Source: Alkalihalobacillus trypoxylicola
GTDB taxonomy: Bacteria > Bacillota > Bacilli > Bacillales > Bacillaceae_D
NCBI RefSeq assembly: GCF_001590785.1
Contig: NZ_LTAO01000001.1
Coordinates: 62,001-126,000 of the forward strand
Direction of reading: 5' to 3'
DNA: 64,000 nucleotides
The position numbers were made by a program, and so were the translations under genes. This document shows positions 8,605 through 17,264 of this stretch, in pieces; positions within the stretch are counted from its first letter, which is position 1, and every line of letters begins with the position of its first letter. A model generated the notes under the pieces. The model saw nothing but the letters and a program-made list of their open reading frames with translations. It made no database searches and was not told where the DNA came from.

Positions 8605-9942
8605 CTACCCTTTTCTATTTAATGGTCGTAACTTTTCTTTCATTAATAATTGAACTTTCTTCCTTTTTAGAAAGATTAATAAGACAACTAGTTCCACTCC
8701 CATTCCAATTGATTGCGCAAAGGCTCCAATCATTCCGTTCCAATGTGGAAAATAAAAGGATAAAACCAATAAAATAACTAGTGCGGTTATAACATTTGAC
8801 GATTGGGTGAATACCATTACTTTTGTTTGTCCTTTCAGTAATAAAAGACCGTTACAAAAATCAATGAATGGGAATACAAGCACTAAAATAACAAAAACCC
8901 TTAAGCTCATAATCGTGGCCGTTAGCAATTCACCTGTTGCTCCTAGAATATTTTCAATTAAAAAAGGGCCAAGATTCGTATAAGAGAGCAGTAATAATAT
9001 AAGGGTTGGAATAAATCCTATCATCATTAAAAATTGTTTCACCTTTTGACTATCCTTTTGATAATAAGACAAAACAATTTGATGGATATAAGAGAAGAAA
9101 CTAATTAATAGCTGGGCAATGCTAAGCGCAAGAGCAAATGAGGCGATAGCTAATTCAATTTGCGCTGTTTTCCCCAAAAATATATTAATCATTGGACCAA
9201 TCATAACAATAATTAAAGAGGAAAGTATTAAAGGACGATAAAAAACAAAAATTTGACTTTGATTTTTAGTCGTTTTTTCTTCTTTTACAGGAAGCTTTTT
9301 AACTAAGGATTTCCCTTCCCAATAACTGACTGCACTTTCGATGATCATCCCGACTAAGAATATCCATGCCCCGGTCGTTGCATTAATAGTTCCAAAATGA
9401 ATGAAAATGAGTGAAAATATATACATTCCAATTAACCGGATAATCATACCGATTGTCAGCCACTTTGTTTTTTTATTGATAATAATAACGCCTTGATACA
9501 AACAACGAATGGCAGAAAAGAACGTCACAAAGATTAATAACTGATAAACCGATACGATTTGCTCTACGAGCTGTATTTCTGCTCCAAACAAATGAATAAA
9601 TATAAAAGGACCCACAGGAGTAAAGGCAATAATCGCCGTTAATAATAATAAAGTTGCAATAACATACATACTAACTCTTTGCATGCTATTAAACGTTAAT
9701 TGATCTCTAACTAGAGCAGAGCATGTATGTCTTAATAAGACGCCTAATCTTTCTGTAATCGCAAATAAGCTCATTGCTAAAGCATAGCTCGCAATAATGG
9801 ACTCTGGATCATCACCTCTTGCTAGTGTTCCGTTTATAATTAAGTGCGAGATCATGACTAAGCTTGCAGATAATCCAAGGGGAATAAAAAAAAGCAACAT
9901 TTGCTTTGTCGTTAATTGATTTTCTTCCTCATTTTCTTTCAT
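8605..9942 (-). CDS. MATE/MOP-superfamily multidrug or metabolite transporter
   Basis: This 445-residue membrane protein has about twelve hydrophobic helices arranged as two halves separated by a basic, charged linker near residue 215 (KKLPVKEEKTTKNQ). The pattern fits the MATE or wider MOP-flippase fold, and the N-terminal half carries a TLARGDDPESIIASYALA segment. Family members exchange cations for drugs or flip lipid-linked sugars; which applies here cannot be told. It stands alone: the next upstream gene ends 250 bp away and has its own terminator. The start at 9942 follows a GGGTGGAG-like ribosome-binding site. Confidence 0.75.
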   Translation of the reverse strand: MKENEEENQLTTKQMLLFFIPLGLSASLVMISHLIINGTLARGDDPESIIASYALAMSLFAITERLGVLLRHTCSALVRDQLTFNSMQRVSMYVIATLLLLTAIIAFTPVGPFIFIHLFGAEIQLVEQIVSVYQLLIFVTFFSAIRCLYQGVIIINKKTKWLTIGMIIRLIGMYIFSLIFIHFGTINATTGAWIFLVGMIIESAVSYWEGKSLVKKLPVKEEKTTKNQSQIFVFYRPLILSSLIIVMIGPMINIFLGKTAQIELAIASFALALSIAQLLISFFSYIHQIVLSYYQKDSQKVKQFLMMIGFIPTLILLLLSYTNLGPFLIENILGATGELLTATIMSLRVFVILVLVFPFIDFCNGLLLLKGQTKVMVFTQSSNVITALVILLVLSFYFPHWNGMIGAFAQSIGMGVELVVLLIFLKRKKVQLLMKEKLRPLNRKG

Positions 9943-10125
9943 GTATATTTCTCCACCCTACTTCATTCTACTATTCTATATTTGTGATGCTACTACCATT
10001 ATATTTCGCAACACGAAAAATATGTTTAGTATTACGTTAAATCAAAATAGATACAATTACAAGAGAAATCTGAAAATGAAGAAAATATTTATGATGGCAT
10101 ATAAGGAAGATGTTCATTTTTTCGC

Positions 10126-10174
10126 AAAAAAAGAAAGAAGTAGAGAGCTTTTTGCCTCTTGCTTCTTTTCTTTT
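10126..10174 (-). terminator. Intrinsic terminator after the YhdH/YhfP-type gene
   Basis: A long imperfect stem (AGAAGCAAGAG paired with CTCTCTACTTCT) is followed by a T-rich tail on the minus strand, directly after the reductase gene. Confidence 0.75.
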
Positions 10175-10190
10175 ACTGACATTAAGAGTA

Positions 10191-11186
10191 TTACTGAGAT
10201 AAATCGATTACATATCTGCCAATCGACTTTCCGGCTAACAATATTTCCATCGACTTTTGCACTTCATGAAGACTAATGATTTTAGTTATTTCATTCATTT
10301 TATCAAGTGATGGGATCGTATCATTAATAAATTGCCAAACTTTTAGCCTTTTCGACATTGGATATTGAACAGAATCGATACCTTTTAATTCAACGCCTCT
10401 CGTAATAAATGGAAAGACTGTTGTTGGAAGATTTACTCCTCCCGTTAAACCACTAGCTGCAACAACGCCACCATATTTGGTTTGCGCTATAGCCTGTGCG
10501 AGAGTTTCTCCACCAACACAATCTATTACGCCTGCCCATTTCGACTTTTGTAGAGGTTTCTTATTTTCTAACAAGCTTTCTCTACTAATCACCTCTTTTG
10601 CTCCTAATGATAATAAAAAATCGTAACATTCCTTTTTTCCTGTACTGGCTACTACAGTAAAACCTAATGAAGCAAGCATAGTAATAGACATACTACCGAC
10701 ACCGCCAGTTGCACCGGTTACTAAAATTGGTCCCGCTTCTTTTGTCAGTCCTGACTCTCTCAACTTTAAAATCGATAAAGCTGCAGTAAAGCCGGCAGTC
10801 CCAAATAACATCGCTTGTTTCAAAGACAATTCAGACGGTAGCGGAACGACCCACTTTTCTGGGACTTGTGCTAATTGCGAAAAACCGCCATGATGTGCCG
10901 TACCTAATTCATAACTCGTTACAATCACCTTTTGCCCTTGATGGAATTTTGCACTTTTTGATTCCAAGACCGTACCTGATAAATCAATGCCTGGTATTAA
11001 TGGATAAAAAGAGGCGATTTTATTATCACGCTTTAACGTCATCGCATCTTTATAATTCACACTAGAGTAGGCTACCTTAATTAAAACATCTCCTTCAGGT
11101 AAATCATCTTTTGTAAGCTTTTTGATGCTTCCATCTATTTCGTCATGTTCTTTTTTATTCAAAACATAAGCAAGAAAGCTATTCAC
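10191..11186 (-). CDS. Zinc-free alcohol dehydrogenase family reductase, YhdH/YhfP (acryloyl-CoA reductase-like)
   Basis: This medium-chain dehydrogenase/reductase of about 331 residues is of the YhdH/YhfP/AcuI type. An N-terminal GroES-like domain (SSVNYKDAMTLK, with the Asn-Tyr-Lys-Asp typical of this subfamily) is followed by a Rossmann domain with the nucleotide motif VTGATGGVGSMSI. The zinc ligands of classic alcohol dehydrogenases are absent. Family members use NADPH to reduce acryloyl-CoA or related enones. The longest frame begins at GTG 11195, directly abutting the ribosome-binding site, so I chose the GTG at 11184-11186, 8 nt after AAGGAG. It lies 28 bp downstream of the DinB-like gene. 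Confidence 0.88.
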   Translation of the reverse strand: MNSFLAYVLNKKEHDEIDGSIKKLTKDDLPEGDVLIKVAYSSVNYKDAMTLKRDNKIASFYPLIPGIDLSGTVLESKSAKFHQGQKVIVTSYELGTAHHGGFSQLAQVPEKWVVPLPSELSLKQAMLFGTAGFTAALSILKLRESGLTKEAGPILVTGATGGVGSMSITMLASLGFTVVASTGKKECYDFLLSLGAKEVISRESLLENKKPLQKSKWAGVIDCVGGETLAQAIAQTKYGGVVAASGLTGGVNLPTTVFPFITRGVELKGIDSVQYPMSKRLKVWQFINDTIPSLDKMNEITKIISLHEVQKSMEILLAGKSIGRYVIDLSQ

Positions 11187-11214
11187 AAATGACACTCCTT
11201 TTAATCAATAAGTG

Positions 11215-11688
11215 CTATTGCTCTTCTTTAGTAGGTCCAAATAAACCTGTTACTTTTAAACCTGCTTGTCTCATCAAAACAGTTAATTGGCCCCTGTGAT
11301 GGGTTTGATGTTCGATAATCATAAACAGCAACGTACCTAATGGTATTTTTTGTCCGAACATATCGATTTCTTTTAATAATTCTTGGTCATCCCAATTCTT
11401 TTTTACATACGATAGAAATTCACTTGTAGCTATTTCATAAGTGTTGACAATTTCATCTGCTGTGCGTGGTATTTGTTTCTGGTTTTTATTAATACTAAAA
11501 GGAATTGAAGCGAGTCCACCCAGTCCAATTACAGAAACCCCAAGATGCCAGCTTAACCAACCAATTGTATTATGATTCTCTACAATGTTCTGGTCTAAAG
11601 TCTCATCGGTTACATGAGTTAATAATTGAATCGTTTTCTGTGATTCAACCTGCCAAATATTCACAAAGTCATCTAATTTTCTAAACAT
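11215..11688 (-). CDS. DinB-fold protein (YfiT/BstA-like superfamily)
   Basis: This 157-residue four-helix DinB-family protein has histidines placed as metal ligands: one in GWLSWHLGV and two in EHQTHHRGQL. Some DinB/YfiT proteins are bacillithiol- or mycothiol-dependent transferases and others have no known activity, so the reaction is not assigned. The frame is open further upstream, but the ATG at 11686-11688 has a near-perfect AAAGGAGG 6 nt before it. It lies directly upstream of the reductase gene and may be co-transcribed with it. A bacillithiol deacetylase pair elsewhere in the window shows that the thiol is probably made here. Confidence 0.82.
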   Translation of the reverse strand: MFRKLDDFVNIWQVESQKTIQLLTHVTDETLDQNIVENHNTIGWLSWHLGVSVIGLGGLASIPFSINKNQKQIPRTADEIVNTYEIATSEFLSYVKKNWDDQELLKEIDMFGQKIPLGTLLFMIIEHQTHHRGQLTVLMRQAGLKVTGLFGPTKEEQ

Positions 11689-11764
11689 AAAATCCTCCTT
11701 TATATGGAACCCTTCTAGTATATCCAAAACAATCTTCCTCACGAAAGCTTTTTGCTTGTAAAAA

Positions 11765-11806
11765 ACAGAATAAGGTATTGGCTTAAAGTGTTAAGCCAAT
11801 ACCTTA
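11765..11806 (-). terminator. Intrinsic terminator after branched-chain aminotransferase
   Basis: A perfect 16-bp stem (11771-11786 with 11791-11806) has loop AGTG. On the minus strand it is followed by TTCTGTTTTTT. Confidence 0.88.
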
Positions 11807-11845
11807 TAAATAATAAATGTATAAAAATAAAAAATGGCAGAAGCA

Positions 11846-12946
11846 TTAATGTGATGGAATCGTTTCGTCTAATTCTCTAACTTGTTGAGTCCATCCAAAT
11901 GGATCTGAAATTTTACCTGTTTGAATTTTGGTTAAAGTATCATACAGTCTTTTAGCCGTTTCTCCCGTTTCTCCTTGATTAATTTTAATAGAAAGGTCAT
12001 TCCAAATTAATTCACCTATAGGAGATATAACAGCCGCTGTGCCTGTTCCAAAGGCTTCTTCTAATAAACCTTTTTCATAAGCTTCTACTATTTCCTGTAT
12101 GGTTATTTTCCTTTCCACAACCGGAACATTCCAAGAATTTAATAGCTGAATAAGTGATTTTCTAGTGATACCTTCTAAAATGCTTCCGTTCAACTCAGGA
12201 GTAATAATTTCTCCATTTATTTTGAAGAAAACATTCATACTCCCTACTTCTTCAATATATTTTTTTTCTAATCCATCTAACCAAAGAACTTGTGAGTAAC
12301 CTAATGTAGAAGCAGCACTTTGGGCATTGTAAGCAGCTGAGTAATTACCGGCAGTTTTTGCCATCCCTGTTCCACCTTTTACGGCTCGGGTAAATTGTTC
12401 CTCAACATAAATCCGAACAGGATTTATACCTTCAGGATAATAAGCTGCAACTGGAGATAGAATGATCATAAAAGTATATGAACATGATGGGTTCACATTT
12501 AAACTATTTTCCGTTGCGATAATAAATGGACGAATATATAGAGAAGTTCCTGGATCTTTAGGAACCCAATCTTTTTCGATTGAAATAAGCTGTTGTAAGT
12601 AATATAATACTTCTTCTTCATCTATCTGCGGAATACTAAGTCTTTCACTTGAAGAATTAAGTCTTCTCATATTTTGTTCAGGTCTAAATAGTAAGATCTG
12701 ATCATCATTTGTTCTGTATGCTTTTAACCCTTCAAAAACTGTCTGTCCATAATGAAAAATCATTGCCGCTGGATCTAATGTAATCGGTTGATATGGAATA
12801 ATCTTGGCATCATGCCAACCTTTATCGATTGTATAATTCATTTTAAACATGTGATCAGTAAAAACCGAACCAAATTTAACTTGATTTACATCTGGTTTTT
12901 CCTTAGGCTGCATCGTTTTGATGATTTGCAATTTATTACTACTCAC
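11846..12946 (-). CDS. ilvE: Branched-chain amino-acid aminotransferase
   Basis: This is a PLP-dependent class IV aminotransferase that interconverts Val, Leu and Ile with their 2-oxo acids, using glutamate or 2-oxoglutarate. The N-terminal block KPDVNQVKFGSVFTDHMF is typical of Bacillus BCATs, and the PLP lysine lies in GMAKTAGNYSAAYN. The GTG start at 12944-12946 (366 residues) has AAGGAG 9 nt upstream and matches the usual length. The longer frame from 12976 would put the ribosome-binding site inside the gene. It is monocistronic, with its own promoter and terminator. In B. subtilis the equivalents are under CodY control; the palindrome in this promoter differs from the CodY box. Confidence 0.95.
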   Translation of the reverse strand: MSSNKLQIIKTMQPKEKPDVNQVKFGSVFTDHMFKMNYTIDKGWHDAKIIPYQPITLDPAAMIFHYGQTVFEGLKAYRTNDDQILLFRPEQNMRRLNSSSERLSIPQIDEEEVLYYLQQLISIEKDWVPKDPGTSLYIRPFIIATENSLNVNPSCSYTFMIILSPVAAYYPEGINPVRIYVEEQFTRAVKGGTGMAKTAGNYSAAYNAQSAASTLGYSQVLWLDGLEKKYIEEVGSMNVFFKINGEIITPELNGSILEGITRKSLIQLLNSWNVPVVERKITIQEIVEAYEKGLLEEAFGTGTAAVISPIGELIWNDLSIKINQGETGETAKRLYDTLTKIQTGKISDPFGWTQQVRELDETIPSH

Positions 12947-13039
12947 TATTTTCATCTCCTTTTGACCGCTAATCACATTTTAAAAGTTCATTCTAAAGAT
13001 TTCAAGACTTAAAATTATTCCTTTGAGACTGTGTTATAG

Positions 13040-13067
13040 ATTATAACGTTTTCTTATAAGAAAACAA
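13040..13067 (-). promoter_or_regulatory. Sigma-A promoter of ilvE with 18-bp palindrome in the spacer
   Basis: The minus strand reads TTGTTT (13062-13067), a 16-nt spacer, then TATAAT (13040-13045). The spacer and box edges form a perfect 18-bp palindrome, GTTTTCTTATAAGAAAAC, at 13048-13065. This position suits a repressor that blocks RNA polymerase. Confidence 0.65.
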
Positions 13068-13224
13068 AAAACGAACAAAACCTTATATATCAACATAGAA
13101 AACGCTTTATTTTTTTGATTATTCTAAATAAAAATGAAGTCAAAAATTTTTTTAAAATTGTTGTATAACAAAAGAATAGTGGAAGCATAGAAAAAAAGTC
13201 GGGATAATATTGATAAATAAAAAC

Positions 13225-13415
13225 CTTGACACTTTTTAGGTGCTTAGACACTTTGCATCCCCCTGGACACTCTGCTGTTCAAAGCAGATTACGTCTTGGT
13301 CACTTCATCCTACTGAAACCTCCGTGCCTTGTGTCAGCTAGAATATGTATTTCATAGATCATTTACAAATTCAACAGGACCCTCCTTCTTAAAAAGAAAC
13401 AGGGTCCTGTTCGTT
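13225..13415 (+). repeat. Diverged intergenic repeat, copy A
   Basis: This gene-free stretch between ilvE and the foldase gene shares order and short blocks with 50170-50372: an ATCCCC...ACACTC block, then CTCC...TTGTG, then ATCATTTAC...AAATTCAACAGG. It ends in an 11-bp hairpin AACAGGACCCT/AGGGTCCTGTT (13373-13412). There is no T-run after the hairpin, so it is not a typical terminator. The rest of 12947-13479 holds the ilvE promoter and AT-rich sequence with no gene. Confidence 0.4.
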
Positions 13416-13479
13416 ATTTGTGCATCAATTACATAAATGAATCATTATTATAGCTTCTATCCAACCTAATTAAGCTATT

Positions 13480-14346
13480 TTAAAAATATTGAATATCATA
13501 TTCTTCTTTAACGGAAGATAACCAACTATTATATTGTGCTTGAATTTTTTGATCAAGAAGTGCGGATTCAACCTCTTCTTTGTGATCCTCTAAAACGGCT
13601 TCTTCTGCTTCAAGTTTGTCAGTAACTTGTACAACATGGAAACCAAAATCAGTTTCAATAGGATCACTAATTTCATCTATATCCATTTCAAATACCGCTG
13701 CATCAAAGGCTTCAACCATTTCTCCTCGACCAAAGAAGCCTAGTTCACCACCATTATCTTTATTGGATTCATCTGTTGAATATTCAGCGGCTAATTCTGA
13801 AAAAGCTTCTCCATCATTCAATTTTTCGATTACTTCCTCAGCCTCTTCTTCACTTCCAACTAAGATATGGCTTGCTTCCACTTGCTCTTGTTGATTATAT
13901 TGTTCTTTATTAGAATCAAAATGCGCTTGAATATCTTCATCTGTAATCTCGATGGACGGCTCAATCATTTTTCTTGAAAGTAAATATTGAGTAATGTCAT
14001 TTTCAATATCCTCCATCAAAACACCATTTAACGCAAGCATTTCTTCAAATGCCTCTTCTCCACCATACAAATCAAAATATCTTTGCTTTTCTTCGTTTAT
14101 TTCTTCGTCAGAAACCGTTACACCTTGTTTTTCGGCTTCTAATTCAATAACTTTATTTGTCACTAGTGTTTCTAAACCTTCTGTCCCATATTGATCCATA
14201 ACAAGATTCTGTACGTCTTCTTCTTTAATTTTTTCACCGTTAATACTTGCCATTACATTCGGCGAACCTGAAACCGTTATTCCTAGCAAGATAGCACCGA
14301 TTAAAACGACCGCTATGGATAAACCATAAATTACATTTTTCTTCAT
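13480..14346 (-). CDS. Membrane-anchored or secreted parvulin-type peptidyl-prolyl isomerase
   Basis: This 288-residue protein has an uncleaved or signal-like hydrophobic N-terminus (VIYGLSIAVVLIGAILLGIT), a SurA-N-like helical region (about 35-145), and a PpiC parvulin domain (about 150-245) with EASHILVGSEEEA and GGELGFFGRGEMV. It resembles PrsA foldases, but no lipobox cysteine is present, so anchoring would be by the N-terminal helix. It probably helps secreted proteins fold outside the membrane. It starts 2 bp after the HtrA stop, so the two form an operon pairing a foldase with a protease. It is strongly acidic. Confidence 0.88.
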   Translation of the reverse strand: MKKNVIYGLSIAVVLIGAILLGITVSGSPNVMASINGEKIKEEDVQNLVMDQYGTEGLETLVTNKVIELEAEKQGVTVSDEEINEEKQRYFDLYGGEEAFEEMLALNGVLMEDIENDITQYLLSRKMIEPSIEITDEDIQAHFDSNKEQYNQQEQVEASHILVGSEEEAEEVIEKLNDGEAFSELAAEYSTDESNKDNGGELGFFGRGEMVEAFDAAVFEMDIDEISDPIETDFGFHVVQVTDKLEAEEAVLEDHKEEVESALLDQKIQAQYNSWLSSVKEEYDIQYF

Positions 14347-14348
14347 CT

Positions 14349-15590
14349 TTATTCCCCTTTGTCTAAATTACTTTGGTTTGCTGTAGCTAATTGAATGGTA
14401 ATTTCAAGAAGTTCTCCTTGACGATATACTTCCACGTCAACCTCATCTCCTACTGAAAGCTGATAGAGCTGTTTTCTAAGTTGAGTAGAGTTTTGAATAT
14501 CTTCACCAGCTAGTGTAACAATAACATCGCCAGACTGTAAACCGCCTCGTTCAGCAGATGAGTTTGGTTCTACAGCTGTAACGGCAACACCCGTCTCGAC
14601 TTCAACCGGTAGATTTGGTAAATAGCTCCGCGGAACTTGCTCAAGATTTGCTAATCCAATCCCTAAATAAGGACGAGAAATTTGCCCCGATTCTATTAAT
14701 TCATCTACCAGTGGGATTAAATCGTTACTTGGAATAGCAAAGCCAAGACCCTCTATTCCATTTTCGGCAATTTTCAAACTATTTATGCCCACTACTTCTC
14801 CTGATGTATTAATTAACGCACCTCCACTATTACCTGGATTTATGGCTGCGTCTGTCTGTATTACATCCAAATCCCACTCACCAGCCGATGTTTCCACTGA
14901 AATAGAGCGATTTAAAGCAGATACAATTCCCTGTGTAACCGTACGAGATAAATCAAGACCTAGAGGATTTCCAATAGCTAGTACTTGTTCACCTACTCTT
15001 AAATCATCTGAATTAGCAAATGATAAAGTCGATTCAACAGAGTCTGCATCAATTTTTAGAACCGCTATATCCGTTAAAATATCTGACCCGACCAATTCTG
15101 CTTGAACGGTTTCACCAGACTCTAATGAGACATCGATTTCACTTGCTCCTTCAATTACATGTTGATTTGTAATGACATAGGCTTCCTGTTCATTAATTTT
15201 ATAAATGACACCAGATCCTGTACCTGCTTCAACAGCTTCATTGTTTAATTCATTTGTTTGGGTTTGATAGAAAGAAGGAAATGATTGTTTTTGTTTATTT
15301 ATAACACCAACAATAGATTTTGAAGCTTCTTCTATCGTTTCAGAGATGGAGTGAGCATGAGTATCATCATGATTACTTTCTACTTGTTTGTTTACCTCTG
15401 TTTCTTCGGCATCAGCTTCACTTGCATAAGAAATTTGATTAGCTACTATATCTTCATAATAACCTGTTAATGGGACAATAGACAATGTTAAAAATGAACC
15501 AACCACTCCTGCTGCAAAACCTGTAATAATAGAACGGCCTTTTTTATCCCTTTTTTTCTGTGGAATTTTTTCATTTTCGTGTTCGTGCAT
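14349..15590 (-). CDS. HtrA/DegP-type membrane serine protease with PDZ domain
   Basis: This protein of about 413 residues has a cytoplasmic basic N-terminus, one membrane helix (about 22-42), a trypsin-like domain and a C-terminal PDZ domain. The triad is visible as His in ITNQHVIEG, Asp in LTDIAVLKI and Ser in GNSGGALIN. HtrA proteases degrade misfolded extracytoplasmic proteins. Longer starts at 15602 and 15650 are possible. I prefer ATG 15588-15590, which has GGTG just upstream, because the longest start would overlap the putative promoter. Two TTGACAT direct repeats lie near 15640-15655 and could be promoter or CssR-like control sites; this is inference. It is co-transcribed with the parvulin gene. 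Confidence 0.92.
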   Translation of the reverse strand: MHEHENEKIPQKKRDKKGRSIITGFAAGVVGSFLTLSIVPLTGYYEDIVANQISYASEADAEETEVNKQVESNHDDTHAHSISETIEEASKSIVGVINKQKQSFPSFYQTQTNELNNEAVEAGTGSGVIYKINEQEAYVITNQHVIEGASEIDVSLESGETVQAELVGSDILTDIAVLKIDADSVESTLSFANSDDLRVGEQVLAIGNPLGLDLSRTVTQGIVSALNRSISVETSAGEWDLDVIQTDAAINPGNSGGALINTSGEVVGINSLKIAENGIEGLGFAIPSNDLIPLVDELIESGQISRPYLGIGLANLEQVPRSYLPNLPVEVETGVAVTAVEPNSSAERGGLQSGDVIVTLAGEDIQNSTQLRKQLYQLSVGDEVDVEVYRQGELLEITIQLATANQSNLDKGE

Positions 15591-15677
15591 GTTTTTCACC
15601 ATCCATCTTATTTTCTTGTTCTCATCATAAATAAGAAAGATGTCAAGCAAATGTCAAAAACATAAAATGATTAAAAT

Positions 15678-15715
15678 AAAAAAACAATATAAGGGAACTA
15701 CCTCCCCTTATATTG
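15678..15715 (-). terminator. Terminator at the end of the sulfur operon
   Basis: A perfect 11-bp stem (15685-15695 with 15705-15715) is followed by seven T on the minus strand, just after the flavin reductase gene. Confidence 0.9.
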
Positions 15716-15728
15716 CCTACCAGATTTA

Positions 15729-16250
15729 TTAATGGTCTAGAAAATCATGAAATGCTTTGTCCAGTCTCGTTTTTGCTTGTTCATTTATTTGTAACTGGTC
15801 CTCTTTTACCCATTTCACATCCTGCTCTATCGTATAAACTCCTCTTCTTATGTTATCTGGCTCTAAACTAGCAAGAACAGGCTTTAAACTGTTGTCGAGC
15901 ATTAAATAATGAGCTAAGCTCCCCCCTAGAACAATCGGTAATATATCCTTGCCTTTAAAGCCTTTTGGAGGAATTAAATCTAAATATGTTTTTAATACTC
16001 CTGTAAAAGAAGCTTTATATACTTGAGTAGCCACTATTATTTTTTTAGCTTTATTTATACATTCATGAAAAGCTTGTAAAGCTTGATCTTGATACAATCC
16101 TTCTATTAGAACTTGTGCGGGCAAATCTATAATATGCAATATTTCAGCAGTCTCTGATTTATTTTCAGCATATTCTTTTGCGTATTGAATCATTCCATTC
16201 AAACGTGAATTCTTTTTTGGACTTCCAGATAAAATCACTATATGACTCAT
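15729..16250 (-). CDS. NADPH-dependent FMN reductase (SsuE/MsuE-like)
   Basis: This flavodoxin-fold protein of 173 residues has the FMN phosphate loop SGSPKKNSR at residues 8-16 and the segment VATQVYKASFTGVLKTYLDLI, both typical of the SsuE family. These enzymes supply reduced FMN to sulfonate monooxygenases or act in sulfur redox steps. The ATG at 16248-16250 has AAGGAAGG upstream; the longer frame runs into the preceding terminator. It is the last gene of the sulfate operon, separated from its paralogue by a two-hairpin element. No monooxygenase gene is nearby. Confidence 0.85.
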   Translation of the reverse strand: MSHIVILSGSPKKNSRLNGMIQYAKEYAENKSETAEILHIIDLPAQVLIEGLYQDQALQAFHECINKAKKIIVATQVYKASFTGVLKTYLDLIPPKGFKGKDILPIVLGGSLAHYLMLDNSLKPVLASLEPDNIRRGVYTIEQDVKWVKEDQLQINEQAKTRLDKAFHDFLDH

Positions 16251-16289
16251 ATGATGGCACCTTCCTTTAAACAAGTTTAAAGACAAAAA

Positions 16290-16344
16290 CAAAAAGGTAT
16301 AGCTACTTAATTTTGTAGCTACACCTCTGGTCATCCAGTCGGGG
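16290..16344 (-). promoter_or_regulatory. Two-hairpin attenuator-like element, copy 3
   Basis: On the minus strand the mini-hairpin CUGG-AUGA-CCAG (within GACTGGATGACCAGAGG, 16324-16340) is followed directly by a 12-bp stem (16295-16306 with 16315-16326) and a T-rich tail. It sits between the flavodoxin-like paralogue and the FMN reductase. It is the third copy of an arrangement also found at 17265 and 21996. Confidence 0.6.
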
Positions 16345-16346
16345 AA

Positions 16347-16853
16347 TTAAATATAAAAAGTTAAAGGTATATACTTTTTTAATAATGAAAATAAATATTC
16401 ATTAATTTCTTGGTCAGAATCTTTTCGTTCACAGCGATACGATTTTTTTTCACTCTTTTCCATGACATACATAGTTGGAATCAGCTCGGTCGAAACAATT
16501 CGATTTAATATCGGCTTTAAACTAATTTCAATAATGGAAGCATGTACCTGGGTTCCTCCCATAATTACAGGAAGAAGCATTTTACCTTTAAAAAACGTGT
16601 GCTCAAAGGTTTGAAGGAAATGAATCATTTGTTTATATGGATTTTCTTTCGCCTCAAACAATAAAATAATCAAATTAGCCTCTTTAACAGCTTGAAAAGC
16701 CTGCTCTCTAGAATCCTTTTCATAAAAACAATCTAAAGTAACATTTGAAATCAATTCACCAAACTTGTCTAGCTGAACTTTTAATGCTTTCTCTATGCAT
16801 TTTAATGATGGCTCATTCGTAGGTACTTCTACGAGCGTTATTTGATAGGACAT
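16347..16853 (-). CDS. Flavodoxin-fold paralogue of SsuE lacking the FMN loop
   Basis: This 168-residue protein aligns with the neighbouring FMN reductase in its second half: GKMLLPVIMGGTQVHASIIEISLKPIL against GKDILPIVLGGSLAHYLMLDNSLKPVL. The N-terminal phosphate-binding loop GSPxxxS is replaced by VEVPTNEPSL, so FMN binding by the usual route is doubtful. It may be a non-catalytic partner or a divergent subunit formed by tandem duplication. The ATG at 16853 has GTGGGG upstream. It lies 104 bp after the small orphan gene and before an attenuator-like element. Its function is not known. Confidence 0.7.
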   Translation of the reverse strand: MSYQITLVEVPTNEPSLKCIEKALKVQLDKFGELISNVTLDCFYEKDSREQAFQAVKEANLIILLFEAKENPYKQMIHFLQTFEHTFFKGKMLLPVIMGGTQVHASIIEISLKPILNRIVSTELIPTMYVMEKSEKKSYRCERKDSDQEINEYLFSLLKKYIPLTFYI

Positions 16854-16957
16854 CGATTATCCCCACACTTTTCTTAATTCTTAATATTCCTAGTTGTTTA
16901 ATAAGGATTATAACATAATGATAAGAAAAATCAACACTTTAAGTACAGCATTAAAGT

Positions 16958-17248
16958 TTAGTAATTGAATGGACCATAAGGATACCTTTCCAAATAGCCT
17001 TCTTCAGCTTTTTTTAGCATCTCTGACCAATCAGAGAAGTAGGTACGTTCCTTGACGAATTGATTCCACTTGTCACTATCAAAATCAATAAAAATCGTTA
17101 ACAAAAGATGATCTTCATGTTTATAAGCTATTCTCATAGCCTTCCAAGATAGGAAGTCGGTATCCTTTTTCATAAACTCTTCATGAAAAAGGATAGAAGG
17201 TGGTGCGATAAAATAAGGGATCATGAAAAACGAGCTAAACCCTTTCAT
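16958..17248 (-). CDS. Small orphan protein of the sulfate operon
   Basis: I do not recognise this 96-residue protein. It has an aromatic, hydrophobic N-terminus (FSSFFMIPYFIAPPSILF) and an acidic, Trp/Tyr-rich C-terminus ending YPYGPFNY. The N-terminal stretch has prolines and is not a clear signal peptide. AGGAGG lies 12 nt before the ATG and starts right after the T-run of the terminator following cysA, so translation can begin only on read-through or on a transcript starting inside the element. The position in a sulfate operon suggests a link to sulfur metabolism, but no more can be said. Confidence 0.6.
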   Translation of the reverse strand: MKGFSSFFMIPYFIAPPSILFHEEFMKKDTDFLSWKAMRIAYKHEDHLLLTIFIDFDSDKWNQFVKERTYFSDWSEMLKKAEEGYLERYPYGPFNY

Positions 17249-17264
17249 AAATAATGGATTCCTC

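Noticed and set aside
9941-10276. A 111-codon plus-strand frame
   Set aside because: It covers the terminator and the end of the reductase gene in antisense, with AT-rich codon use.
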